Shown here: one piece after another, positions 30,203-40,885 of the stretch | How the letters are laid out: the number at the start of each line of letters is the position of its first letter | How positions within the stretch are numbered: the stretch's first letter is position 1 | Source: a virus | DNA length: 64,000 nucleotides | Strand: one strand, 5' to 3' | IMG/VR virus record: IMGVR_UViG_3300025030_000038 | Location: 421,041 to 485,040 of that record | The notes under the pieces: generated by a model | What the model was told of the DNA's origin: nothing | What the model saw: only the letters and a program-made list of their open reading frames with translations | The model's database searches: none | Translations under genes and position numbers: made by a program

Positions 30203-33200
30203 ATGACCCTACCCAAATCCCCAAACACCTCAGGGCTAACCAGCCGCCTCCCTGCCTCCGTCTATGGCCCGAGTGCACAGAACCCAGCCCCATTTGGGGT
30301 AACTGGGCAGGTTGATGCTGACCGTGTACGTGCGCTTGCGGACCAAATCGTTACGGTGTTTCTCAACTCGCTGCCCTCGAACTATGTGGCCCAATCAAAG
30401 GGCCCTTACTATGTCCAACAATTCCAATCGGCGGCTGAGGAGTTGGCCAAGATCCAGGTTCTACTGACAGATGCATACGAGGACACGGACTTTGATTTCA
30501 CCCGCAGCGAGGTCCTATTCCAGTTCCTCGCAACCCTGGTATTTCCAGATGCAAGCGTCACTGGAATCCCTGAGATAGGCGGGGATATTACCTACCGGGA
30601 GTTCCTCAAGAGGATGGTTGCCCTGCTCCTACAAGGCAGCAAAGTATCCACCCTTGTTTCTGGTGTGGAAGCCTTGACCGATGCCAATGTTTCCATCATT
30701 GAGAAGGGGAAGTTTGTAGGGGTCCCAGGAGTAGCCTGGACCCTTGCAGACCAGTTCACTTTCGAGGTAGACATATCGAAGTATCGGAAAACCGCGTCCA
30801 CCTCAGCTATTGCGGTGGCCTTGCATTATCACACGGTGACCGTCAACGTATCTGGTACAGGTACCACGGTTGATGCCGTGTATGATGCGGGTACTGGCCC
30901 CTCTCACACCCATCCAATATCCGGGTTCCTGGTGGAGTCGGCTAATGGGGTGGGACAGGATCCACACGTTCATGATCTTTTGTCTGATTTTGCGGACCTA
31001 CCACTGGTCCTGCAAAGTAATGTGGCTCTAATCCTACAGGCACTAGACCCCGCCCATACCTTGTATGAGTACCGTAACCTGTTCCGGGAGACCCTTGACC
31101 AAGCCTTCACTGATACATTGGGGAGGGTGGACCTCAGTGATTATCGGTATGAGGACGTCCGTAGGGACTGTACAGGTACGAAGGAGCTTTCGGGATCTGG
31201 TGGGATTGTGCTGGCTGACCGGTACATGTTCAATGACCCCACATTGAGTTTCCGGTCAGTTCGAGTTGGGGCCACCCTTCTGGTACCTGTGGTGCCCGCC
31301 CCAGCTCCTAGCACCCATCTTCCTCGGGAGCATCGATATGAGGTAAAAGCGGTTCTCACATTTCCCTATGGGGATGATGTGGTGGCCAGGGCTTACACAA
31401 CGTCTCCCACTGGGTTGTCAGGGAACGCCACTGTGGAGGAGGGGGCTTTTGTCGATGCCCTACAGGATTTCTCACTGGCTGTGCCGGGAGAGGTTCTGAC
31501 GTTTGCTACAGGACCCAATGCTGGTTCGTACCTCCTAGAAACGGTGCTGGGCTTGGATGGGGGTCCAGTTGGGGATGCTCTAGGTCCCTCAACATCCGTT
31601 CGTCCCGCACCCTCCATTCTTCGGGTGGCCCCAAGGTTTACAAGTGCCGGGGGTGGTGTGGCTTATACGGTGGAGGTAGACCGCCTTGGTATCCGTCGAC
31701 CAATTGTGGTTACCAATGAGGATGCGGAGTCCCAGTTCTACTCCCCGGGAGGCCCCTTCAGTACACTCCAGGTGGCCAGGGGACCGTTGGTGAAGGGGTG
31801 GGGGGATGGCACTCCTGCCTCCAAATACGATGTGACCGTGCTCTATGATGCGGCCCCCGTAACCGTTAGTGCAATCAACCCCTTCACGGGTCTGATCACC
31901 CTAGCTGCCCCAATTGCTGGATTTGCTCCTGGGGCACATACCGTAACCGTGAGCTACAGCTGGTTCCCAGCCCCGGTTCAGGGACTTCGGCTTAACACGA
32001 TGGGATTGACCCTCAACAAGTGGGACCTGAAAGGCGGACGCCACACCACGTCTTCGGGTGTTGGTCTTCCTGGAGGGGGTGCGGATACTACCCGTTTCCC
32101 GATGGCTGTTGCACTGGGGCGGTATCCAAGAAGGAATCCCGCCCTACAGGTTGCCCATCGTTACCTAGCCTTCGAGAAGGGCTATACGGCTGCCCTGAAC
32201 AGCCCCACAACGTTGCTGCTGAACCAATCTCCGGGCAGGGTGAATGTCCCCTATGCGGTGGCCGATGTAGGGCCCCAAAGTTTCAGTTTTGATGGGGGGA
32301 TGAATGACCCAAGTAGCCCATGGGTTTCAGTTGGCAATCCTCAGGGATCCGCCCCCAACGGCATCTTCACCCTTACGGACAATGACCCCTCCTCTGTGTC
32401 CTACTGGAAGCAGGATTTCCCTCTCCCGATCTCTACCTCAGTTTCCATTGGGGCAAGGTTGCAGGTCACCCAGTACACGTTGGATGGGGTATTCACGGGG
32501 GTTGGTTTCGGGTTCCATAACAATCGGAGGCTCTTTTTCGCAGGGGCCCTCGTTGTCACCAATCCAGTAACGGGAACATCCCTTAGACATATTGGTCTCC
32601 TGGCTCGACCTGGAGAGTTGTCAAGCCAGAACTCCTGGGTCATCGGACCACAGGCAGAGGGTACCATTCTAGCCCGTACAGGTGTGCCTCCAGTTGCTCA
32701 AGTGGTCACCATTCCCACAGGCTCCGTGCCCACCCTTTTGGCAGCCGGGGACAAGTTTCAAATATTGACGGGGACACAAACCGGGGTCTATACGGTTGTG
32801 GACATTTTCCAGTCCACAACCGGTGTCACCGCCATTGGCGTAACCCCCGTCTTCCCAGCAGATCCCGAGCTTTTCGGAAACAGGGACGTCACGATCTATT
32901 TTGAGACCAAGTGGGATGAGGGCCCTTGTACTTGGCGGCTCTATGCTAACACTAGGAGTCAGACTGCACAGGTGGTCTTTGGTGGCACTTCAGGGGCATC
33001 CCTTTCCATAGGGGCTGTTACCCTCGCCTCCCCTGCTTACTTGGGTCCAGATGTATTGCCTGAGGGGTATGGCCGGGCTGTATGGGGGTCCCTGGACCGG
33101 GTAGCCACGAATGCTACTGAGTGGCAGTTCATCCGGTATCAGGCGACACCGGATGGGGCCTACGCCTTCTCACGTGGGACGGTGATCGATACCACAATGA

Positions 33201-35494
33201 CCCAGGATCCGGAGGACGCTGAGTGGTACCTGACCACACCGTTTGGAGATTCCGCGTTGGATGCCGGTGCCCTTCGCATCACTAGTACCCCAGCAATTGA
33301 GGGGTTGGGTACATCCTATGGATATGGGTACACAGACCCTTTCCTTACGGGACGTAGAGTGTCCGCTTTGGATGCCAAGGTTAGCGTGGCAAGGGACACC
33401 TATGGAATTGGAGGGGCTACGCTGACCCTCCAAGATACACATCGTCAAGCCGAGTTGTCTTCCATTCTTTATCAGGACAATGGGGGGTTTGGTAAGTCCA
33501 TTTACAGGTCCGATACCCTGTCTCTGGTGGGGTCAGTCCCATACTACCTTCAGACCTGGGATGCAGTAGTTGGGACCGGGATTACAGAGCCAAGTACCTT
33601 CCCGAACGGTCCTGAGTATCTCCTGACGAGTGTGGCGGATACATGGTCCATGTTCAATACCCTTACCCCCTATTATGCTTTTGGGGTGGGCAGGTTCCTT
33701 GAGTTCCGAATGGCCATCACCAGTTTCGTGGGTGGGGCCGCTGGAAGGATAGGGTTGAGTCTGTTGGCTCAAGGAGTGGGTGTACAGGTTTGTTTGGACT
33801 TCGTAGCCACGGATACAATTGTGCTACGGGGTGACCCAACGACAGCGGCAATTGCGACGGTCGCCGTACCTTGGTCCGATGGTGCCCAGAGAACCTACCG
33901 GCTAGAATTTGAGACAGGGGCCATTACCCTCTATGTGGACAATGTAGTGGCTGTGATTCTGGCCCCTGGGGCTTTCCCAGGACCCTCCACACTACTCGGG
34001 GATGTGGAGATCAGGGCCTATCCAGCTGTGACATCTCAGTTTGAGGCATCCCTGCGGGGCCTTTGTTTTGGAATCACAGAGTTTGGGGTCTTGAACCTGC
34101 ACCGGTCGTTTGGTCTCTACCTAGGCGGTGACAAACATGACATCAACAACTGGAAGATCCCACGCACAGACGGGTTAACAGTAGCCAACTCGGATCCTCT
34201 CTCGGTCATTACCGAGATGGATTGGCGGTCTGAGTGCTGGGTCCGAGTGTTTATGGACCCCACGTTTGGGGCTTCCTTCGTTCGTCCTGATTTGGCCCCC
34301 CCGCCAGGGTATACAGGAGACTTCGCCACCCAATCGATGGATCCCAGTGCCGGATGGGTGACGTTGGATTACATGCAGCTGCCAAGGGTGACTTCGGATG
34401 AGAAATTTGGCAGCGTGGTGTTTGGTGCCCTAAACCCGGCATCCTCTGTCCTGTCGACTTGGGATGACGTACGGTACCGGGTTTTCACCAACATCTCGGT
34501 GGACTACAGGGCCCCTCAGTCCATGGTCCTCAATCGATGGAATGTCATCAGCAGTGGGGACAGGCTCAAGGATATGAGCCCAGAAGAGGTGGTGGTTGCC
34601 TCAACTACGGATGCCCGTATCTCTCTACGACCTTGTCATATTTATGCGGATCGTGTGTTTGCGGTCAGGGTGGACAATGTCACCCTTCCAACCAACCTCT
34701 GGAGGTTCAATCGGGATAGCCAAGAGGTCTCCTTGTTGGGGATTACCCTGCCCTCCTCCAACTATCCCGTGAATGTGGTGTTTGCAGCCGGGAGGCCCGT
34801 CACTACCACCTACCTCCAAAGTCAGCCTCTAAGGGAGTCACAAACTCTCCTGAATGAGGGCACACCCCCTGTACCTATGTCTCAGACAGGGATCGCAGTC
34901 CTGGATACGGATACTGTCAGTACGGTATCTGGAGATGGGGGACTTACCCCAGCATTCCCACCCGCGGTGCCAGCGGACCCCAATTACTTCCTTCGGGACC
35001 AATATCTCGTCAGGAAGTACGAAAACGACCCTGATTACCTCTATGAGAGGATGTCCTTTTTCCAATTGGATGATGGGGGGGACCGGAGTAGGATTTCTTC
35101 CTTCTGTGATGGGTCCAAGATGAGTGGTGTGGGCTTTTCTGGCACCACATTCTCAGAGAACTTCGTGGGGGTAGGTCAGGTGGACCGGGGCAGGGGCCCA
35201 GGAACCTCCAGGTTTGTGCTATTTGCCTCAGGTGGGGTAGCTGGTGGGGCAGATGGGGAATTGGGGTTAATCGGACCTGCTATCTACACGGCTCCATTTT
35301 CGGGAGACCCCAACCCGGCTGCAACAGGGGTGGGACCGGCAATGTTGTACCCAACTGCCCCTGCCACGGGTACAGTTCCAGGTGTGGATACAGGAGCCAT
35401 CTACCGGGAAGTCACTTGGATTCTTCGGTACGGGGCGGCCCCTGGGGCAATTCTCACGGATAGCGACCCCCCTGCTCTCGTGGCCGCGCTGTAA
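30203..35494 (+). CDS. Giant baseplate/tail protein
   Basis: A 1763-aa protein starting three bases after the J-like gene. The first 200 residues are helical (LADQIVTVFLNSLPSNYVAQ, SAAEELAKIQVLLTDAYED) like the N-terminus of proteins that dock onto gpJ (gpI or gp53-like). The remaining 1500 residues are strand-rich with many Thr, Gly and Pro and few Lys, like a multi-domain fibre or plug. A stretch near 1010-1320 resembles concanavalin/laminin-G type sugar-binding sheets, though I cannot confirm it. It is very probably exposed on the baseplate and may help in host recognition. Confidence 0.75.
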   Translation: MTLPKSPNTSGLTSRLPASVYGPSAQNPAPFGVTGQVDADRVRALADQIVTVFLNSLPSNYVAQSKGPYYVQQFQSAAEELAKIQVLLTDAYEDTDFDFTRSEVLFQFLATLVFPDASVTGIPEIGGDITYREFLKRMVALLLQGSKVSTLVSGVEALTDANVSIIEKGKFVGVPGVAWTLADQFTFEVDISKYRKTASTSAIAVALHYHTVTVNVSGTGTTVDAVYDAGTGPSHTHPISGFLVESANGVGQDPHVHDLLSDFADLPLVLQSNVALILQALDPAHTLYEYRNLFRETLDQAFTDTLGRVDLSDYRYEDVRRDCTGTKELSGSGGIVLADRYMFNDPTLSFRSVRVGATLLVPVVPAPAPSTHLPREHRYEVKAVLTFPYGDDVVARAYTTSPTGLSGNATVEEGAFVDALQDFSLAVPGEVLTFATGPNAGSYLLETVLGLDGGPVGDALGPSTSVRPAPSILRVAPRFTSAGGGVAYTVEVDRLGIRRPIVVTNEDAESQFYSPGGPFSTLQVARGPLVKGWGDGTPASKYDVTVLYDAAPVTVSAINPFTGLITLAAPIAGFAPGAHTVTVSYSWFPAPVQGLRLNTMGLTLNKWDLKGGRHTTSSGVGLPGGGADTTRFPMAVALGRYPRRNPALQVAHRYLAFEKGYTAALNSPTTLLLNQSPGRVNVPYAVADVGPQSFSFDGGMNDPSSPWVSVGNPQGSAPNGIFTLTDNDPSSVSYWKQDFPLPISTSVSIGARLQVTQYTLDGVFTGVGFGFHNNRRLFFAGALVVTNPVTGTSLRHIGLLARPGELSSQNSWVIGPQAEGTILARTGVPPVAQVVTIPTGSVPTLLAAGDKFQILTGTQTGVYTVVDIFQSTTGVTAIGVTPVFPADPELFGNRDVTIYFETKWDEGPCTWRLYANTRSQTAQVVFGGTSGASLSIGAVTLASPAYLGPDVLPEGYGRAVWGSLDRVATNATEWQFIRYQATPDGAYAFSRGTVIDTTMTQDPEDAEWYLTTPFGDSALDAGALRITSTPAIEGLGTSYGYGYTDPFLTGRRVSALDAKVSVARDTYGIGGATLTLQDTHRQAELSSILYQDNGGFGKSIYRSDTLSLVGSVPYYLQTWDAVVGTGITEPSTFPNGPEYLLTSVADTWSMFNTLTPYYAFGVGRFLEFRMAITSFVGGAAGRIGLSLLAQGVGVQVCLDFVATDTIVLRGDPTTAAIATVAVPWSDGAQRTYRLEFETGAITLYVDNVVAVILAPGAFPGPSTLLGDVEIRAYPAVTSQFEASLRGLCFGITEFGVLNLHRSFGLYLGGDKHDINNWKIPRTDGLTVANSDPLSVITEMDWRSECWVRVFMDPTFGASFVRPDLAPPPGYTGDFATQSMDPSAGWVTLDYMQLPRVTSDEKFGSVVFGALNPASSVLSTWDDVRYRVFTNISVDYRAPQSMVLNRWNVISSGDRLKDMSPEEVVVASTTDARISLRPCHIYADRVFAVRVDNVTLPTNLWRFNRDSQEVSLLGITLPSSNYPVNVVFAAGRPVTTTYLQSQPLRESQTLLNEGTPPVPMSQTGIAVLDTDTVSTVSGDGGLTPAFPPAVPADPNYFLRDQYLVRKYENDPDYLYERMSFFQLDDGGDRSRISSFCDGSKMSGVGFSGTTFSENFVGVGQVDRGRGPGTSRFVLFASGGVAGGADGELGLIGPAIYTAPFSGDPNPAATGVGPAMLYPTAPATGTVPGVDTGAIYREVTWILRYGAAPGAILTDSDPPALVAAL

Positions 35495-35517
35495 CGGCCT
35501 TATAGGAACCAGTAGTC

Positions 35518-36165
35518 ATGGCACGATACTTTGATCGAATCAAGAAGGCCCGGGAAGCAGTCAAGATGGGTTTTGGCTTTAGCCACACCGACCCTATCCC
35601 TACTATGAAGGGCAAGTACATCCTTGAGCTCACGGATTCCCGCACTGGGAAGGTTTTGGAGCATATTGAGAAGGAAAACTTGGTGACTCTTGACGGTGGC
35701 GTGCTTATTGCCATGCTGCTGGCTTCGGGGGCTACTCCTACTCCACCTGCTATCCGTGGTTTGACCATGCTGGCAGTTGGGACGGGCGCCACAGGACCCA
35801 TCCTCAATCCAGACGCCCCAGATAACAGGCAACGCCACCTGAATGCCGAGATTGCCCGCAAGCCCTTCACAAGCACCGTGTTCCGCACCGCAGCAGGTGC
35901 AGTCTCCGCAGTCCCCACCAATGTAGTGGATTTCACTACGTCTTTTGGGGAAGGAGAGGCAGTAGGACCCCTCAATGAGATGGGCCTAGTTCGCACAATC
36001 TCGATGAACCCAGTAGTGTTGAACCCTGTGGTTTCGGTGTTCCCTACCTATGATCCCAGTTTGGATTTGACTGTGTGCGACATTTTGGTTAACGTAAGCA
36101 ATTTCAATTTAATTTCGAAGCCGAACACATCCATTTTGACCATAACCTGGCGAATTTCTTGCTGA
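35518..36165 (+). CDS. Tail-associated protein, last gene of the baseplate block
   Basis: A 215-aa protein with an AGGAAC ribosome site before ATG 35518. The N-terminus is helical and basic, followed by strands (KYILELTDSRTGKVLEHIE, NLVTLDGGVLIAMLLA, LTMLAVGTGATGP) and LNEMGLVRTI near the end. This layout is seen in small tail-fibre or baseplate proteins of large phages. A T4 counterpart is not evident. The 78 bases after it, before phoH, contain nothing I can identify. Confidence 0.6.
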   Translation: MARYFDRIKKAREAVKMGFGFSHTDPIPTMKGKYILELTDSRTGKVLEHIEKENLVTLDGGVLIAMLLASGATPTPPAIRGLTMLAVGTGATGPILNPDAPDNRQRHLNAEIARKPFTSTVFRTAAGAVSAVPTNVVDFTTSFGEGEAVGPLNEMGLVRTISMNPVVLNPVVSVFPTYDPSLDLTVCDILVNVSNFNLISKPNTSILTITWRISC

Positions 36166-36243
36166 ATTTCAGCCATATGGAGGAACAGAATCAGACTCGG
36201 TAATTCTAGACAACGTGTAATCACCCGTACCCCACAGGTAAAC

Positions 36244-37590
36244 GTGGAAAATCAACTGTTTGTGCTCGACACTTCTGTCCTAGTCCATGATCCCGAGTCT
36301 CTCTACAGTTACAGGAAGTCCTCGGTGGCAATTCCACTTTTCGTTGTCATGGAGTTGGATGACTTGAAGATTAGCCAGCGTCACGATGTGGCTTCAGCCG
36401 CTCGAACTGCTAGCCGACACATTGCAGAGATTGTTGAGCAGGGGAGCCTTCAGGATCCAGGGGGGGTTCTGGACTCCAGAACCAACAGCCACTTTTTCAT
36501 CATAGGTCAGGACGAGCACTTCGAGGAGCTTCAGAATACATCCCTGTCCCGGAAGATGGACATGCTCATTCTTGGCTCCGCTCTGAAGGCGCAAGAACGG
36601 TTCAAGCACCTGACTGTGGTCCTGGTCACCAAGGACGTGAACCTGAGGATCCTAGCGGATGCCAGGGGCCTCAAGACTGAGGATTACCGAGAAGACCGAG
36701 TGCATCCGGGAGAGATCCCAACTGGGAAGCATACCCTACCCATCGCGAGCCTGGACAACCTCCAGACCCTCTATGGCACTAAGGCGGAGATGCCCCCTTG
36801 GACAGAGGATGTTGTAGATCTGACGGGTGTAGCCCCTAATGAATTTGTACAATTCACGGCACCTGATGGGGAATCCCAGCTCTTCCGAATGGGGAAGGCG
36901 TCCCTCAAGCCAATCTCCACCAGGGTCCCCAAGATGAAGTTTGATGCTAAGAACGAGGGGCAGCAAATGGCTTTGGACCTTCTTTTGGACCCCAAGGTTC
37001 AATTGGTCGTGCTGATGGGACCTAGTGGCAGCGGGAAAACCCTCCTTTCACTTATGGTGGCCCTACACCAGTTAGACAAGGCATACGACAAAATCATCCT
37101 CTCCAAGCCCGTGGTGCCAATGGGCCGAGACCTTGGCTACCTCCCAGGCAATGAGGAGGAAAAGATGGCCCCTTGGATGATGTCCTTCTACGACAACTTG
37201 GACCAGCTCTTGACCACAGACAAAAAGGAAAACCAGAAGAAGGGGATCCAAGAGAAAAACTGGGAGCAGTTGCTCCATGCTGGGCAGGTAGAGATCCAGC
37301 CCATGCACTCAATTAGGGGCAGGTCTATCCCCAAAGCATTCATGATCTTCGACGAGGTTCAGAACACATCGCCCCATGAAGTCCGGACTATCGTTTCGAG
37401 GGCGGCTACGGGTACAAAGGTGGTGTTGTGTGGGGACCCATCTCAGATTGATGACCCCTTCCTGGATGCCCTTAGCAACGGATTGGTTCATGCTGCCACA
37501 GTGACCAGAACCTCCCACATCGCTGGAGCCGTATTTTTGCCTGAGGGGGTCCGTAGCCCCTTGGCAGACCTCGCTGCCTCGATGCTCTAG
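36244..37590 (+). CDS. phoH: PhoH-family ATPase with N-terminal PIN nuclease domain (PhoH2 type)
   Basis: A 448-aa protein from GTG 36244. Residues 1 to about 145 are a PIN RNase domain (FVLDTSVLVHDP with D9, VVMELDDLK, VLVTKDVNLR), and the second half is a PhoH ATPase with Walker A GPSGSGKT (259-266) and Walker B FMIFDEVQN (D370, E371), followed by GDPSQIDDPFLD. PhoH2 proteins unwind and cut RNA with ATP. PhoH genes are common in large phages, with an unclear role in RNA turnover or phosphate stress. It stands alone between structural genes. Confidence 0.95.
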   Translation: MENQLFVLDTSVLVHDPESLYSYRKSSVAIPLFVVMELDDLKISQRHDVASAARTASRHIAEIVEQGSLQDPGGVLDSRTNSHFFIIGQDEHFEELQNTSLSRKMDMLILGSALKAQERFKHLTVVLVTKDVNLRILADARGLKTEDYREDRVHPGEIPTGKHTLPIASLDNLQTLYGTKAEMPPWTEDVVDLTGVAPNEFVQFTAPDGESQLFRMGKASLKPISTRVPKMKFDAKNEGQQMALDLLLDPKVQLVVLMGPSGSGKTLLSLMVALHQLDKAYDKIILSKPVVPMGRDLGYLPGNEEEKMAPWMMSFYDNLDQLLTTDKKENQKKGIQEKNWEQLLHAGQVEIQPMHSIRGRSIPKAFMIFDEVQNTSPHEVRTIVSRAATGTKVVLCGDPSQIDDPFLDALSNGLVHAATVTRTSHIAGAVFLPEGVRSPLADLAASML

Positions 37591-37649
37591 TGGTATGGTA
37601 AGGGGAAGCGAAACTAATGGTCCTATCCACCTGCCTCCAATAGCTGCCC

Positions 37650-40600
37650 ATGCCTACTTTTCCCAAGTTCTATAACACCGTAGTCCCCTCGTCAGTTTCC
37701 CGAAGCCTGGATGCCGGGGAAGCCTCCTGGGACACACTGCTTGCTCAATCGGGAAGGCCAATTCTCGATGCCGACCTGAACCTTACCCAGGACGTGGGCG
37801 GATACAATCGGGTTTTGCTGGCTAGCCGGTCCCTGCCATCGGGGTTTTTCCGGGGTCAGGGTATTGGATCCTCTTTCAGTGACTACAGTTTCTATGGTGC
37901 TCCAGCCCCGGCTGATGCCAACAAGTTTGAGTTGGGGAAGCTCCTCGCCATAGTTGCTGGGATGCCCGTGGCAGTGGAATACACGGGAACTACCACGCCG
38001 GGGGCCAATGTCATCACGCTCCCGGCGGCCCAGGCATCTTCTGGAATCGCCCCCGACATTAAGACCACCGATTTTGTGTTCCTGGAGGTTTGGCGTGCCC
38101 AAGTAGCCCCCTCCCCCCGAGCCCGAGGTACCATTGAGATTGTCGACCCTCAGGTGATTGCTCCTGGGGATACCACTACCATTGATGCCACTGCTGTAGC
38201 AGGCCCAGCGGTTACGTTTGTGGCCGATGGTGGCGGTGCCACAGGATTTGCTATTGGTGCTAGTGCGAATGCTACGGCCACCAATCTTGTGGCGGCAATC
38301 AACAACCCCGCAAATGGCCTCTATCCAACCTACGTGGCTGCCCGGTCTCTGCTCTCCAACACCGTCATTGTGACGGCCACCTTTGGGGGGGTTGCGGGGA
38401 ATGGGATTTTGCTCGCAGAGAGCACTGGCGGAATCAATATTGTGGTCTCCGCTGCTACTCTATTGAATGGTGCAGATAGGACCAACAAACCCAATCAGAA
38501 CGCGATTTACCGGCATGGAAATGTTGGCAGCCCGTCTGGTGTCAATCTTACTGACGACCTTGTGGACCCGGTGTTGAATGTTGAGACCACACAGAGGGTT
38601 CAAATCCAATATCGTCTCAGGGTGTACTCTGACTTGGCTCTCGGGGTAAATCCAAAGTCTCAGCCAGATGCCTTCAGCAATGTGAATATCTTGGCCCAGG
38701 GGGCACAAGGAGCCCCTGTCGCCACATACCCCTTCGTTCCGGCAGATGCCGCCACAGTAGTGGCAAACTCCGATGCTACGGCCTATGGGTTTGAGGATGC
38801 GGGCCTATACCTCGCCGGGGATGGGTCTTCCGCTGCTTCGACGGCATTGGGTTCCGTGGATGGGTTTGTGTATGCCATTCCGGTGTGTTTTGTGTTCCGC
38901 CGAAACGACGCCACGGCAACAGGGGGCTTCAGCCCAGCGGCTAATGCTAATGGGGGGATTAATTTCACTCACGTGGGATTTGCCAATACCCACATTGACG
39001 TGGCAGGACCAGTAGCGATTGCCGCTGGGAAGTCTGACCGTCCAGATGGGCTATTCCACGACCTGATTGATGCAGTGGATGTCCTGGACCTCCGTAGACA
39101 CGTGACCCCACCCGGGTATGACTTTGCCTCAGAACTCAAATTCCAGTCACAATCCCTGATGGATCAGACCAATTTGACGTGGCAAGTGGATGCCTCCGAC
39201 GTGGGCCTAATAGGTAACGGCTCTGGAGGTCAATCTACGACCCCCATGTACTGCAACGAAGTGGGACGGGCTGGGGCCCCCGGGTTTGCTGGAGACTTCA
39301 TCCGGGAATTTGACCATGTGGCCAGAAGGTTTGCTTCCCAATCCGTGGTTGAGCAGATCGTGTTTGAGGTTCTTCCAACCGGGGCGCACCCAACTGGAAT
39401 CACGGTCACTAAGGCTGGGGCCAGCGTTCTCTCTTGGTGTGAGGGGGATGTCATTGACATTGATTTCAGCCTTCTTGAGGCATCTTCCCTCCAGGATTGG
39501 ACCATTCCAGTAGGTGGTGCCCCCAAGGTAAGTGCCGCATGGCCTGTGGGGACCCGTGTTACAGATGTTCTGACAGTGTTTCACGATGATGGCCATGATA
39601 CGGTAATGGTTGATCAGGCCACCCAGCTGGCCTTGGTGACAGGAGTGGGCACGGACATCATCTCTTTGACCTTGGACTCGAATCCATCAGTTATCAATGA
39701 TGGCGGCATAGGGGTGGACCATCCTATGGTTGACGACCCTGCCCTAGATGGGGGATCAACTCGGAGGTTGTTTATCGAGTTGGAGGTCACTTATCCAACA
39801 GGAGCAGGTCTTCTGCATACTCCTGACACCACGCTCACTCCCAGTGCGTCGTCCGGGTATCTGCCGTATGATGGGGGGTCTGTGGTGGAGCAGGATTCCA
39901 CACAACGTCCCCCAGAGATGGATGTTACTTGGGTGCCAAACCCCAAGTTTCGATCTGACAAGCGGGAAGTCCTGTTGGAGCAGAAGTCTACGATCTTCCT
40001 TGACTCTATTGTTACCCGAAACACCACAAAGGTGTATACCCCTCGTCGTATTCAGACAGCAACAGGTCTGTTGGCAAATGGGGCACCGCCCGTCACTCCG
40101 GCTATTGGAAGTGCCTCCAGGGAGCTTACCTTGGCCGCCGCGGTAGCGGGTCAAGTACTAATTGCGGTGACCTATGTGCCCCAAGATCCAATTCCCAATG
40201 CGGGTGCGGGCCTCGGGTATCAGCTTGACGTGTACTACACAGCCGTGGCCCCACAGACCTGTGGGATTCAGTTGGGCGGGCCTGTGGTACTTCCAACCGA
40301 AATCACTTTGGAGCCGGTAGCCGTATTGGACAATGTGTGGACGGGGCAAGTGGGCAAGGGATCCACAGATGATTCTTTCCCATATGGTAGTCCCATGGAG
40401 CAGGTCCCAACTGTAGACATTGGGGCGGGCTTTCCCAAAGAGTGGTACTTCTCGGCAACCGCTGATGTGGCCATCACGGACTTCAATGCTCAGACAGGTC
40501 TTCTGACGCTCCATTCGTTGGTGCAGATGGACGGGTCCAATACGATCACCCTTGGCAACACCGCTCCACTTGGACGTGGCCCTCTGACTGATGGCGAGTT

Positions 40601-40880
40601 CCGGGCCTACTATGATTACGCCAACTATCTGGGGTACAAGCCCACCGCGATGGCCCAACCCCTGTCAGGTGCAGTCCGTCACAAAGTGTTCACGACAATG
40701 CTTGTGAGGAGTACCACCTCAAACCTTCTGTTCCGGAAGGGGGAGTTGCTGTTGGTGGTGATCTCAAGGTTCGCAGACCTCGATGCGAACAACAACATTG
40801 CCTTCACGGATCTACCAGCCATTCGAACGGCTGCCTCAATCTACCGCACCAAGAACCTCCTGCTCACGACTGGGAACTAA
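37650..40880 (+). CDS. Giant virion protein, probably tail or fibre component
   Basis: A 1076-aa protein. The N-terminal 100 residues include SGRPILDADLNLTQDVGGYN and further on FLEVWRAQV, a pattern found in phage tail-associated proteins whose names I only recall loosely (DUF4815/DUF6519-like). Residues near 170-260 form a small repeat unit seen again in the next gene (GASANATATNLVAAI, then AGNGILLAEST). The rest is strand-rich and low in Cys and Lys. Only five bases separate it from the next gene, so they are cotranscribed. Confidence 0.7.
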   Translation: MPTFPKFYNTVVPSSVSRSLDAGEASWDTLLAQSGRPILDADLNLTQDVGGYNRVLLASRSLPSGFFRGQGIGSSFSDYSFYGAPAPADANKFELGKLLAIVAGMPVAVEYTGTTTPGANVITLPAAQASSGIAPDIKTTDFVFLEVWRAQVAPSPRARGTIEIVDPQVIAPGDTTTIDATAVAGPAVTFVADGGGATGFAIGASANATATNLVAAINNPANGLYPTYVAARSLLSNTVIVTATFGGVAGNGILLAESTGGINIVVSAATLLNGADRTNKPNQNAIYRHGNVGSPSGVNLTDDLVDPVLNVETTQRVQIQYRLRVYSDLALGVNPKSQPDAFSNVNILAQGAQGAPVATYPFVPADAATVVANSDATAYGFEDAGLYLAGDGSSAASTALGSVDGFVYAIPVCFVFRRNDATATGGFSPAANANGGINFTHVGFANTHIDVAGPVAIAAGKSDRPDGLFHDLIDAVDVLDLRRHVTPPGYDFASELKFQSQSLMDQTNLTWQVDASDVGLIGNGSGGQSTTPMYCNEVGRAGAPGFAGDFIREFDHVARRFASQSVVEQIVFEVLPTGAHPTGITVTKAGASVLSWCEGDVIDIDFSLLEASSLQDWTIPVGGAPKVSAAWPVGTRVTDVLTVFHDDGHDTVMVDQATQLALVTGVGTDIISLTLDSNPSVINDGGIGVDHPMVDDPALDGGSTRRLFIELEVTYPTGAGLLHTPDTTLTPSASSGYLPYDGGSVVEQDSTQRPPEMDVTWVPNPKFRSDKREVLLEQKSTIFLDSIVTRNTTKVYTPRRIQTATGLLANGAPPVTPAIGSASRELTLAAAVAGQVLIAVTYVPQDPIPNAGAGLGYQLDVYYTAVAPQTCGIQLGGPVVLPTEITLEPVAVLDNVWTGQVGKGSTDDSFPYGSPMEQVPTVDIGAGFPKEWYFSATADVAITDFNAQTGLLTLHSLVQMDGSNTITLGNTAPLGRGPLTDGEFRAYYDYANYLGYKPTAMAQPLSGAVRHKVFTTMLVRSTTSNLLFRKGELLLVVISRFADLDANNNIAFTDLPAIRTAASIYRTKNLLLTTGN

Positions 40881-40885
40881 AGTCC

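Noticed and set aside
35454-35996. A 180-codon minus-strand frame over the tail-associated gene
   Set aside because: Antisense to a gene with a good ribosome site that fits the operon.
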